NCBI GenBank assembly: GCA_009774395.1
Contig: VSNQ01000189.1
Span: 1 to 6,213, forward strand
From: Lachnospiraceae bacterium
Lineage (GTDB): Bacteria; Bacillota; Clostridia; Lachnospirales; Lachnospiraceae
Direction: 5' to 3'
DNA: 6,213 nucleotides
A program made the position numbers and the translations under genes. This document shows, one piece after another, positions 1 through 6,039 of this stretch; position 1 is the stretch's first letter; every line of letters begins with the position of its first letter. Below the pieces are notes generated by a model. The model was not told the origin of the DNA. It did not search any database and saw nothing but the letters and a program-made list of their open reading frames with translations.

Positions 1-1691
1 TATGTGGACGACGGTTATTCTGGTACGAATTTCCAAAGACCGAGCTTCCAGAACATGATTAAGGACATTGAAAACGGACGGATAAACTGCGTGATTACGA
101 AAGATTTATCACGTTTAGGGAGGAACTACCTTGACTGCGGATTATATTTGGAAGTCTTTTTCCCAGAGCATAATGTGAGGTATATAGCGGTCAATGACGG
201 CGTGGATACCTTGAATAAATCGGCGATGGACATCACCCCATTCCGCAATATCCTAAACGAAATGTACTCTGCCGATGTGTCGGTCAAGATAAAATCGGCG
301 TACCGAGCGAGGTTTCAGCAGGGGAAATTCATGGGGACGTATGCACCCTATGGGTATATCAAAGACCCTGCCGACCATAACCACCTGCTGATAGATGATA
401 AGGTTGCCCATGTGGTAAGAGAGATTTTTGAACTTGCATTAGAGGGAAATGGAATCTCCAAAATCCGCAAGCACATCAATAAACAGCATATCTTACGCCC
501 TGCCGCTTATGCGGCGGAGCAGGGGGCGGCAGGCTACGAGCGGTACTTTGAGGGTAACGAGGAAAACCGCTATATCTGGAGCGAGAACAGCGTGAGGGGC
601 ATTTTAAGAAGCCCGATATATGCGGGGAACCTTGCAGGCTACAAGCGGATTGCCGCCAACATGAAAAGCAGGAAACGCCCCTCGAAGCTGCCCGAAGAAT
701 GGGAAGTGATACCCGACACCCATGAGGGGATAGTCACGCAGGAGGAGTTTGACACCGTACAGCAGCTTATCACAAGCCGCAGACTGCCCGAAAACAAGGG
801 CGGCTTTGAGAACATTTTTGCAGGCGTTATCAAGTGTGCGGACTGCGGCTACGCTCTTCGGGCTATGAGTGCCAACAGAAGAAAACGCCCCGACATCATC
901 GACTGCGTACAATACACCTGCAATAATTATGGCAGGTATGGAAACGTCATGTGTACTGCACACGCCATTGAAGCGAGGGATTTATTCAACGCCGTGCTTG
1001 CCGACATCAACCGTTTTGCAGATATGGCGGTGAATGACGAGCGGGCGGTGAGAGCCATAGAAAAGCGGCTAACGGAAACAGACCAGAGCAAAGCAAAAGC
1101 AATGGAGAAAGAACGGAAGAAGCTGAACAAACGCCTTGCAGAGCTTGACAGGCTGTTTTCCTCTCTCTATGAGGATAAGGTCATGGAGCGTATCACCGAG
1201 CGGAATTTTGAGATGATGTCGGGGAAATACCAGAAAGAACAGCTTGAAATTGAAACAAGGCTGAAAGAGGTAACGGAAACGCTCAATGAAAGCTATGAGA
1301 AATCGCAGGGAATCCGTGACTTCCTCTCCCTTATCCGCAACTACCAAGGCTTAAAGGAACTGGACGCAACGATTGTAAACGCCTTGATAGACAAGATACT
1401 TGTTTCGGAGCGTGAGAAGATGACAGACGGAACAGTGAAGCAGGAAATCAAGATTTACTATAAATTCATCGGCTTTGTCGGTGAATTACATATCACACCC
1501 ACGAAACGATGGACAGCATTGCCCGCCAAACACTGTACGGTGTGCAACATTGAATACGTCCCTGGCTCTGGCATATCAAAGTATTGTCCCGTTTGCGCCA
1601 AGAAGATGCAGAGGGAGAAGTCAAACGAGAGCAAACGCAGGAGCAGGGAGCAGAAACGGATGGCATGTATTGAACTGTCCGCAAAAAATGA
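1..1691 (+). mobile_element. Right end of an integrated serine-recombinase element
   Basis: Everything left of the GA at 1690-1691 belongs to an element inserted into an ICE helicase gene. Helicase homology begins abruptly at base 1692 in the middle of motif VI, and no helicase frame is readable to the left. Only the recombinase gene at the element's right end is visible. The left end, the other half of the helicase, and any mobilisation or resistance cargo are outside the window. From memory, integrative and mobilizable elements with serine recombinases are known to use snf2-type helicase genes of ICEs as targets, which fits. Whether this is such an element or a conjugative transposon cannot be told from one end. 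Confidence 0.7.
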
Positions 1692-1773
1692 CCGACTGAT
1701 TTGGAACAGCGTCAAGGCAGGCTCGAAAGGCAGGGCAATATGTTCCCAGAGGTTGAAGTTTACCGCTATGTGA
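1..1773 (+). CDS. Large serine recombinase (TnpX/TndX-like), N-terminus off window
   Basis: This is a site-specific DNA recombinase that would excise and integrate a mobile element by serine-mediated strand exchange. The frame is open from base 1 (Tyr, then VDDGYSGTNFQRP), so roughly the first 50-60 residues, including the catalytic serine, are outside the window. Counting from the Val codon at 4, the rest of the catalytic domain includes KDLSRLGRNY near residue 35. A recombinase domain follows at about 95-255. A zinc ribbon has Cys278, Cys281, Cys306 and Cys317. A charged coiled coil spans about 350-430, followed by a DUF4368-like region (KIYYKFIGFVGEL). A second CxxC pair set lies at Cys511/514 and Cys528/531, followed by a basic tail. 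The last 27 residues, from base 1690, are read out of frame from the interrupted helicase gene, so the stop codon belongs to the target. The family call is firm; the exact subfamily is inferred. Confidence 0.93.
   Translation, partial: YVDDGYSGTNFQRPSFQNMIKDIENGRINCVITKDLSRLGRNYLDCGLYLEVFFPEHNVRYIAVNDGVDTLNKSAMDITPFRNILNEMYSADVSVKIKSAYRARFQQGKFMGTYAPYGYIKDPADHNHLLIDDKVAHVVREIFELALEGNGISKIRKHINKQHILRPAAYAAEQGAAGYERYFEGNEENRYIWSENSVRGILRSPIYAGNLAGYKRIAANMKSRKRPSKLPEEWEVIPDTHEGIVTQEEFDTVQQLITSRRLPENKGGFENIFAGVIKCADCGYALRAMSANRRKRPDIIDCVQYTCNNYGRYGNVMCTAHAIEARDLFNAVLADINRFADMAVNDERAVRAIEKRLTETDQSKAKAMEKERKKLNKRLAELDRLFSSLYEDKVMERITERNFEMMSGKYQKEQLEIETRLKEVTETLNESYEKSQGIRDFLSLIRNYQGLKELDATIVNALIDKILVSEREKMTDGTVKQEIKIYYKFIGFVGELHITPTKRWTALPAKHCTVCNIEYVPGSGISKYCPVCAKKMQREKSNESKRRSREQKRMACIELSAKNDRLIWNSVKAGSKGRAICSQRLKFTAM
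1684..1700 (+). other. Element/target junction (attR-like) with GA core
   Basis: The sequence AAAAATGA at 1684-1691 is directly followed by CCGACTGATTTGGAACAG, which encodes PTDLEQ of the helicase. In the helicase frame the codon before Pro is TGA (stop). In an intact gene this position is normally Arg (the W-R-P-x-D-L-E-Q-R motif), so CGA or AGA would restore it, and the GA at 1690-1691 would be shared by element and target. TnpX and TndX recombine at GA dinucleotides, so the core fits the recombinase type. The exact core position is inferred, because the other end is not visible. Confidence 0.6.
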
Positions 1774-2639
1774 CGGAACAGACCTTTGATGCCTACCTCT
1801 TTCAATTGGTGGAGGGAAAGCAGAAATTTATCAGCCAGATAATGACGAGCAAAAGCCCTGTCCGTTCTGCCGAGGACGTGGACGAAGTGGCTCTCTCCTT
1901 TGCGGAGGTCAAAATGCTTGCCACAGGCGACGAGCGTTTCAAGGAAAAAATGGATTTGGATATGCAGGTGGCGAAGCTGAAAGTCTTGAAGCAGAGCTAT
2001 CTTTCCGAGCATTACGACCTTGAGGATAGGATACTGAAGCACTATCCGCAGGATATTAAAAACTATGAGGAACGTATCACAGCATATGGAAATGATGCGG
2101 AGATTGCCAGACAGCATAAGCCGCAGGGCGAGGATAAGTTCTGCCCCATGACCTTAAACGACGTGACCTACAAAGAAAAGGCGGATGCAGGTGAGATGCT
2201 CCTTGCCATCTGCAAGAAAAACCCGCTGTCAAATCCAGTGGAAATTGGCAGCTACCGTGGTTTTCAGATGGAGGTTTATTATGATACCGTCAACGCCAAC
2301 TATTGCTTAAACCTCTGCGGGATGTGGAAATATAAAGTGGATTTAGGCATGGATGCCCTCGGCAATCTGACCCGAATAGAGAATGAGATTGCCAAGCTCC
2401 CTGCCAGACTGGAAGCCGCCAAGACCAGAAAGGAGGAAACCATCGCACAGCTTGAAACCGCAAAAGAGGAAGTAAAGAAACCATTTGCCTTTGAAGATGA
2501 GCTGAAAGAAAAGACGGAGCGGCTGAACGCCCTCAATATCGAACTGAATCTGAATGAAAAGGACAATGCTGTTATTGACGATGAGCCAGAGCAGAACGAT
2601 GAGCAGCCAGAGAAAAAAAGCACAGACAGAGAGAGGTAA
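1692..2639 (+). pseudogene. 3' part of an interrupted ICE SNF2-type helicase
   Basis: This is the C-terminal third or less of a large SNF2/DEAD-like helicase-methylase typical of Tn916/Tn1549-type ICEs. The first residues, PTDLEQRQGRLERQGN, are helicase motif VI with its arginine fingers. A conserved stretch follows (FDAYLFQ, then KQKFISQIMTSKSPVR and AEDVDEVALSF). After that comes the family's C-terminal region with a coiled coil at about residues 220-285 and an acidic, hydrophilic tail ending at TAA 2637. All upstream helicase motifs (Walker A and DEAH boxes) are missing from the window because a recombinase element sits directly against motif VI. A TTG at 1701 could in principle start a 312-residue product, but no Shine-Dalgarno sequence precedes it, and a fragment without the ATP-binding core would not be a helicase. 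The frame is intact to its natural stop, so excision could restore the gene. Confidence 0.85.
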
Positions 2640-2655
2640 AATCCAGTTTGCACAT

Positions 2656-2684
2656 TTGTATTGAGGATTTCTGGGCAGTATAAT
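2656..2684 (+). promoter_or_regulatory. Candidate sigma-A promoter for the small backbone gene
   Basis: A perfect -10 box TATAAT (2679-2684) lies 17 bases downstream of TTGTAT (2656-2661, 3/6 match to the -35 consensus), in the 80-base gap after the helicase stop. The -10 is strong and the -35 weak. It would let the downstream gene be expressed even though the helicase ahead of it is interrupted. Confidence 0.4.
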
Positions 2685-2719
2685 AAGTGACAGTAAGAAA
2701 AAGTCGGAGGTGAGGAACA

Positions 2720-3049
2720 ATGTCTGATGCATTCAGATTTGAAACTTTTGTAGATGTCCATAGCAATATCTTTAATGAATACCTCGGTTCTGTCATCACA
2801 AAGCTGTCCAGAGAAAATGAGGAATACCGTGCCATAAGAGCTGAAATTGAGAGCCTTTATGAGAAATATCCGAAAGTTTTAGGTGTGTTTGATACGGAAA
2901 CATCGGTGGAACTGACCGAGGAGGAATGTGCCACACTGATTAAAGTAATGGAGCTTAGAAACAAACTTACGGATATGGAGATGCAGTCGGTTTACTTCCG
3001 TGGATGCTATGACAGCGTAGGGTATCTGAAAAAAGCAGGGATTTTATAA
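2720..3049 (+). CDS. Small conserved ICE backbone protein of unknown function
   Basis: This 109-residue soluble protein is of the type regularly found between the SNF2-like helicase and the primase-like gene in Firmicute ICEs; I associate it from memory with a DUF6664-like family, with modest certainty. Visible hallmarks are the opening FRFETFVDVHSNIFNEYLGS, an Glu-rich helical middle (RAEIESLYEKYPKVLGVFD), a second helix (EEECATLIKVMELRNKL) and the closing FRGCYDSVGYLKKAGIL. There is no signal peptide, membrane segment or catalytic motif. The ATG at 2720 has a very strong ribosome binding site (GGAGGTGAGG, 2706-2715). It starts 80 bases after the helicase stop and probably has its own promoter. 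Its base composition matches the ICE backbone rather than the AT-rich block that follows. A role in ICE replication or regulation is a guess from position only. Confidence 0.85.
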   Translation: MSDAFRFETFVDVHSNIFNEYLGSVITKLSRENEEYRAIRAEIESLYEKYPKVLGVFDTETSVELTEEECATLIKVMELRNKLTDMEMQSVYFRGCYDSVGYLKKAGIL

Positions 3050-3063
3050 TGGACTGACCGAGG

Positions 3064-3101
3064 AAAAGGCGGTGTTGGTGTGAAAGCTGATGCCGTCTTT
3101 T
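3064..3101 (+). terminator. Possible terminator hairpin after the small backbone gene
   Basis: AAAAGGCGG (3064-3072) pairs with CCGTCTTTT (3093-3101) in a 9-bp stem with one G-U pair. The loop is 20 bases and the right arm ends in TTTT. The long loop makes it weaker than a classic terminator. It lies just past the stop of the gene ending at 3049 and before the promoter of the PhzF gene, where a terminator would be expected. Confidence 0.35.
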
Positions 3102-3109
3102 ACATAACC
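3098..3109 (+). repeat. Left copy of a 12-base near-direct repeat flanking the AT-rich block
   Basis: TTTTACATAACC here matches TTTTACATAGCC at 6040-6051 in 11 of 12 positions. The copies sit at the two places where composition changes between ICE backbone and AT-rich cargo. They could be a duplicated insertion site or a recombination scar, but a match this short in AT-rich DNA can occur by chance. Confidence 0.4.
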
Positions 3110-3115
3110 ATGTAG

Positions 3116-3144
3116 TGGAAAATTTCATAAGTATATGGTAAAAT
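3116..3144 (+). promoter_or_regulatory. Candidate promoter of the PhzF-led gene set
   Basis: TGGAAA (3116-3121, 4/6 of the -35 consensus) is separated by 17 bases from TAAAAT (3139-3144, 5/6 of the -10). The TGG just before the -10 forms an extended -10 element. The -10 lies about 33 bases upstream of the PhzF start codon. Confidence 0.5.
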
Positions 3145-3177
3145 AAACAAAAATTTAAAGTGTGAAAGGTGCCTAAT

Positions 3178-3951
3178 ATGGATTACTATGTGGTTGATGC
3201 TTTTACTGATAAGTTGTTTAGTGGCAATCCAGCTTGCATATGTGTGTCAGAAAAAACACTTTCCAATGAAGTTATGCAAAATATAGCATTTGAAAATAAT
3301 TTATCCGAAACAGCATTTATTTATAAGAATGGCAAGGATTATATATTAAGATGGTTTACGCCATCATTTGAAATAGACCTTTGTGGTCACGCAACATTAG
3401 CAGCTGCCTTTATTGTCTTTAATCACTTAGATTGCAATTCAGATAAAGTTAATTTTGAAACTGTTAGTGGCGTTTTAAGCGTTATTCGAAAAGGGGATTT
3501 GTATGAAATGACTTTTCCAAAAAGAATAGCACAGAGTATTATGAAAAAGCCAGATATTGTTGAATCACTCAGTTTTGAGCCGCTTGAGCTTTATTCTGAA
3601 CGGGATTTATATGTAGTAATGAATAATGAAGAAGAAGTTAAAAATTATATTCCAGATTATACGAAACTTAAAAAATTAGATTCTTGGCTTGGAATTGTAA
3701 TAACAGCAAAGGGTAATAATGCTGATTTTGTTTCGAGATATTTTTGTCCAGAATTGATGTTTGAAGACCCAGTAACAGGTTCTGCCCACAGCACTTTAGT
3801 ACCAATATGGAGCAATAAGTTGGGAAAAAATAAACTATTGGCAAAACAATTATCTAAAAGAGGAGGCACTCTCTATTGTGAATGTAGCAATAATAATATA
3901 AAAATTTCAGGAAATGCAGTCATTTATTCAAAAGGAAGTATTTTGTTATGA
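3178..3951 (+). CDS. PhzF-family isomerase/epimerase-like protein
   Basis: This cytosolic enzyme has the diaminopimelate-epimerase-like fold of the PhzF family, whose founding member isomerises an intermediate of phenazine synthesis. Most members have no assigned substrate. From the ATG at 3178 it is 257 residues, near the usual 260-300. Signatures are VVDAFTDKLFSGNPA at the N-terminus, SETAF with Glu44 (the position of the catalytic Glu45 in PhzF), LCGHATLAAA with His71, and DPVTGSAH at 197-204 with Asp197 and Ser202 in the active-site loop. All key family residues appear present, so the enzyme is probably active. The GTG at 3169 lies inside the ribosome binding site AAAGGTG (3165-3171), which is spaced 6 bases from the ATG at 3178, so the ATG is the start. 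It leads the AT-rich gene block. No phenazine genes are nearby, so phenazine synthesis is not implied. Confidence 0.93.
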   Translation: MDYYVVDAFTDKLFSGNPACICVSEKTLSNEVMQNIAFENNLSETAFIYKNGKDYILRWFTPSFEIDLCGHATLAAAFIVFNHLDCNSDKVNFETVSGVLSVIRKGDLYEMTFPKRIAQSIMKKPDIVESLSFEPLELYSERDLYVVMNNEEEVKNYIPDYTKLKKLDSWLGIVITAKGNNADFVSRYFCPELMFEDPVTGSAHSTLVPIWSNKLGKNKLLAKQLSKRGGTLYCECSNNNIKISGNAVIYSKGSILL

Positions 3952-3984
3952 CTATGATGCGACCAAATTTTTATTTTATTAAAG

Positions 3985-3990
3985 TATAAT
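3985..3990 (+). promoter_or_regulatory. Isolated consensus -10 box before the 81-residue gene
   Basis: A perfect TATAAT lies 37 bases upstream of the start at 4028, in the 76-base gap after the PhzF stop. No good -35 box is found 16-18 bases upstream (ACCAAA at 17), so promoter activity is uncertain. If real, it would separate PhzF from the genes that follow. Confidence 0.3.
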
Positions 3991-4027
3991 AGACGCTATG
4001 GGGATTGAGTAAAGAGGGATGGTTTTA

Positions 4028-4273
4028 ATGAAAGTATTAGATATTTTTTCATGGTTGCCTGCAAAAGAAATTAGTTTGGAACAATTAGAGCAGATTTTTA
4101 TAGATTACAAATCTGGTATTTATAATAGTGAATACATTGTTTTATCTGAACTTCCAAATAATGTATCCGAAGATATTTTGACTTGTAAAAATGAATTGCT
4201 GAAAGAGGGGAAGAAAGTTGCTTTCATTTTAAAAGAAGAAAAAGTCATTGCTGTCATTGGTTATCAAGAGTGA
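4028..4273 (+). CDS. Unrecognised 81-residue protein
   Basis: I do not recognise this protein. It is 81 residues from the ATG at 4028. That start has an AGAGGG site (4013-4018) about 9 bases upstream; the in-frame ATG at 4019 directly abuts this site and is less likely. The protein is soluble and acidic, with an amphipathic helix (SLEQLEQIFIDYKSG), a second helix (NNVSEDILTCKNELLKEG) and two terminal hydrophobic strands (KKVAFILKEE and KVIAVIGYQE). The strand-turn-strand ending resembles the beta4 region of GNAT acetyltransferases (xxxDGxxVGxx), but no acetyl-CoA loop is present and the protein is too short, so I do not call it GNAT. It shares the low-GC composition of its neighbours and lies 41 bases before the next gene. 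Confidence 0.75.
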   Translation: MKVLDIFSWLPAKEISLEQLEQIFIDYKSGIYNSEYIVLSELPNNVSEDILTCKNELLKEGKKVAFILKEEKVIAVIGYQE

Positions 4274-4314
4274 CAAAGAGAAAGATGAATTTTATTTGAA
4301 AGGTGTGGTGGTGT

Positions 4315-4761
4315 ATGGAACGGTTTTATAATTATCGGAATATGTCACTTGAGCAACGGAAATTCGCTTTAAATTCTTTAAGCTCCATTGGTTTTTTTCC
4401 TGCATATGGAAGTATAAAAACAATGCGTCGGATAATGGATAAGGCATTTGGAGAAAAAATGCCACAGTTTTATTTTGTTTTTAGAGAAAAAGAGCTGATA
4501 GGCTATATGTTCCTTATTGGTAATGATAAAATGTTTCGTGCATTTCCGTGGCTTGCAATTGATAATCTTGATGAATTGCCAATGAAGATTGTAGAGCCAT
4601 TAATGGATATAGCAATTAAGGCATGGAATAATGAGGACGGCAATATTATCAATGCAGACGGTAGTATTACTGAAAAAAGTCTGATTGCTCAAAGCTATAA
4701 ACAGCGTTTAGAAAACTACAGGCATGGCACTGGACGACGAAGTGAAAATGAATGCCGTTGA
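4315..4761 (+). CDS. Unrecognised 148-residue protein
   Basis: I do not recognise this protein with confidence. From the ATG at 4315 it has 148 residues. The AAAGGTG site (4299-4305) is 9 bases upstream, and the in-frame GTG at 4303 lies within that site, so it is not the start. It opens with a helical region (NMSLEQRKFALNSLSSIGFFPAYG), followed by strands FYFVFREKELIGYMFLIGN that look like a GNAT beta hairpin without a clear acetyl-CoA loop. The motif FPWLAIDNLDELPM follows, then a helix (EPLMDIAIKAWNNEDG) and a basic, polar tail (GRRSENECR). Base composition becomes GC-richer over the final 50 bases. A second short frame there (4724-4777) could mean a shifted C-terminus, but without homologues this cannot be judged. 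It is 28 bases from the SnoaL-like gene and probably cotranscribed with it. Confidence 0.75.
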   Translation: MERFYNYRNMSLEQRKFALNSLSSIGFFPAYGSIKTMRRIMDKAFGEKMPQFYFVFREKELIGYMFLIGNDKMFRAFPWLAIDNLDELPMKIVEPLMDIAIKAWNNEDGNIINADGSITEKSLIAQSYKQRLENYRHGTGRRSENECR

Positions 4762-4789
4762 CAACATTAGCTTATAGAGGTGTTGAATG

Positions 4790-5209
4790 ATGAATCAAAG
4801 AGAAAGGATAATCCGTTTGTGGTTTGATATGTGGCTGCAACAAAAAGACTTAGGGATAGATGATATTTTTACGGAAGATGTTATTTATATTGAAAGTTGG
4901 AGTCCGAAATATGAAAACCGTATAACCGTTAAACATTGGTTTGAAGAATGGAACACTCGTGGTAAAGTTCTTGTATGGGATATAAAACAGTACTTCCATA
5001 AGGAAAGCCAAACTATTGTAGAATGGTATTTTAAGAATGAGATGAACGATGGTAGCATTGAGGAATTTGATGGTATGTCACTTATCGAATGGACATCTGA
5101 TAACAAAATAAAATTGTTAAAAGAATTTGGCTGTAATTTAAATAATTATAACCCATATCAACATGGCGATGTACCACAATTTAGAAAAGAACAGGCAAAT
5201 TGGTTTTGA
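4790..5209 (+). CDS. SnoaL/NTF2-like fold protein
   Basis: This 139-residue protein has the cone-shaped NTF2-like alpha+beta fold shared by SnoaL polyketide cyclases, ketosteroid isomerases and many small-molecule-binding proteins. Visible features are the N-terminal helix (QRERIIRLWFDMWLQQ), the segment IDDIFTEDVIYIESWSP (the usual F-x-x-D-V/A turn of the fold), a helix (TVKHWFEEWN), and alternating strands VLVWDIKQYFH, TIVEWYFKNEM, FDGMSLIEWTSDNKI. Its length is typical. Tandem ATGs lie at 4787 and 4790; the AGAGGTG site (4776-4782) is only 4 bases from the first and 7 from the second, so 4790 is preferred. The substrate cannot be read from the sequence. It sits 34 bases ahead of the C_GCAxxG_C_C gene, suggesting joint expression. 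Confidence 0.88.
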   Translation: MNQRERIIRLWFDMWLQQKDLGIDDIFTEDVIYIESWSPKYENRITVKHWFEEWNTRGKVLVWDIKQYFHKESQTIVEWYFKNEMNDGSIEEFDGMSLIEWTSDNKIKLLKEFGCNLNNYNPYQHGDVPQFRKEQANWF

Positions 5210-5243
5210 TATAAAATGTGGAAATCATAGAGGTGTCATATTA

Positions 5244-5663
5244 ATGAAAGAATATATAACAAAGCGGGTACATGAATTGTACTGGAAAGAAGATATAAAT
5301 TGTGCAAGGACAGCACTTGTCTGTTTGAGCGAATTATTTGAAATTGTCATTGAGCCGCAAACAATCTGGTCTGCGGTTGGATTGCATGGTGCGGGTGGAT
5401 ATAGGGCACAATGTGGTTTAGTTGAAGGTACGCTTATGTTCATTGGAATTTATCTTCATATGATAGGAAAATCAGAAGATGAAATTGTATCTGCCTGCTA
5501 TAATTTTGCGTCTGCCTTTGATAGAGAATTTGGTTCATTAAGATGTTTTGAATTACGTCCTACGGGTTTTTCAGAGAGCGACCCACCACATATGTGTGAA
5601 AACTTGACTTGTAATGGAATCGGATTTGCATATCAATATATTTTGGGAATCACAGAAAAGTAA
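5244..5663 (+). CDS. C_GCAxxG_C_C family protein
   Basis: This is a 139-residue cytosolic protein of the cysteine-motif family named after its conserved C...GCAxxG...C...C pattern; the function is unknown, and metal or redox-cofactor binding is generally suspected. Visible cysteines are Cys20 (NCARTAL), Cys27, Cys57 in GAGGYRAQCGLVEG, Cys85, Cys101 (FGSLRC), Cys118 and Cys123 (the closing CENLTC). The core reads CGLVEG instead of the named GCAxxG, a common kind of variation. The frame is open from an ATG at 5163 inside the SnoaL-like gene. The AGAGGTG site (5229-5235) is 8 bases before the ATG at 5244, where family similarity also begins (MKEYITKRVHELYWKEDINC), so that start is used. It follows the SnoaL-like gene by 34 bases with no terminator between. 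Confidence 0.92.
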   Translation: MKEYITKRVHELYWKEDINCARTALVCLSELFEIVIEPQTIWSAVGLHGAGGYRAQCGLVEGTLMFIGIYLHMIGKSEDEIVSACYNFASAFDREFGSLRCFELRPTGFSESDPPHMCENLTCNGIGFAYQYILGITEK

Positions 5664-5709
5664 GCAAAAACTAATTTGTTAATGCCCAATAGTTAGAATT
5701 GAACATTGT

Positions 5710-5737
5710 TTGATACATAGCTAAATAGAGATAAATT
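5710..5737 (+). promoter_or_regulatory. Weak promoter candidate in the gap before the small membrane gene
   Basis: The 170-base gap 5664-5833 holds no gene that I can support. The best promoter-like pair is TTGATA (5710-5715, 5/6) and TAAATT (5732-5737, 4/6) with a 16-base spacer, about 97 bases before the start at 5834. AT-rich DNA gives such matches readily. Confidence 0.2.
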
Positions 5738-5833
5738 TTCTATATGGCAGATATATAAAAGACGGGATAATTTAAAATTTACAGCCTGGAAGTAAAAGCA
5801 GACTTATGAAGCAGAATCTAAAGGTAGGACATT

Positions 5834-5995
5834 ATGAAGAAAGCAGCTCTTATATTGAGCATAATATTTATTATTTTAACCTTTGTTGGTGCAGGATATG
5901 TTTTGTATAATGGTGGGAAGATAAATGCGGGATATGCTATTATTCCAATGGTATTTGCCCTTGTTTGTATCGCTTTTTACCGAAATAGAAAGTGA
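5834..5995 (+). CDS. Small two-helix membrane protein (53 residues)
   Basis: This short gene runs from ATG 5834 to TGA 5993-5995, with an AAGGTAGGA ribosome binding site (5821-5829) just upstream. The product is very hydrophobic: an N-terminal MKK, a first membrane helix at about residues 4-25, a short polar turn (NGGKINA), a second helix at about 33-49 and a basic end (RNRK). With positive charges at both ends, a hairpin with both termini in the cytoplasm is expected. The first helix could instead be read as a signal sequence, but no clear cleavage site or mature domain follows. I do not recognise a family. It is the last gene of the AT-rich block. Its good start signals and its charged ends around two helices argue that it is real. 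Confidence 0.68.
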   Translation: MKKAALILSIIFIILTFVGAGYVLYNGGKINAGYAIIPMVFALVCIAFYRNRK

Positions 5996-6039
5996 CTATT
6001 TTATGTTTATCTGTAAATCATGATTGGAATTAAATACTA

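Noticed and set aside
1475..1699. 74-residue plus-strand frame inside the recombinase gene
   Set aside because: It overlaps the zinc-cluster end of the recombinase in another phase, and its composition looks like a frame shadow.
1458..2117. 219-residue minus-strand frame across the element/helicase junction
   Set aside because: It lies opposite two clearly homologous plus-strand frames, crosses their junction and shows no family motif or ribosome binding site.
2300..2761. 153-residue minus-strand frame rich in Ser/Phe
   Set aside because: It is the mirror of the helicase coiled coil and acidic tail on the plus strand; the Ser/Phe run is the complement of Glu/Lys codons.
3050..3175. Riboswitch or tRNA in the gap before PhzF
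   Set aside because: No cloverleaf or known riboswitch core could be drawn; the gap is explained by a weak hairpin and a promoter.
3178..3951. PhzF gene as evidence for phenazine synthesis
   Set aside because: No other phenazine genes are present, and most PhzF-family proteins in Firmicutes have other, unknown substrates.
4724..4777. 18-codon frame (ATG to TAG) overlapping the end of the 148-residue gene
   Set aside because: It has no ribosome binding site and is very short; it is mentioned only as a possible shifted C-terminus of the longer gene.
5163..5243. ATG at 5163 as the start of the C_GCAxxG_C_C gene
   Set aside because: It lies inside the SnoaL-like gene without a ribosome binding site; the ATG at 5244 has AGAGGTG at ideal spacing and begins the family similarity.
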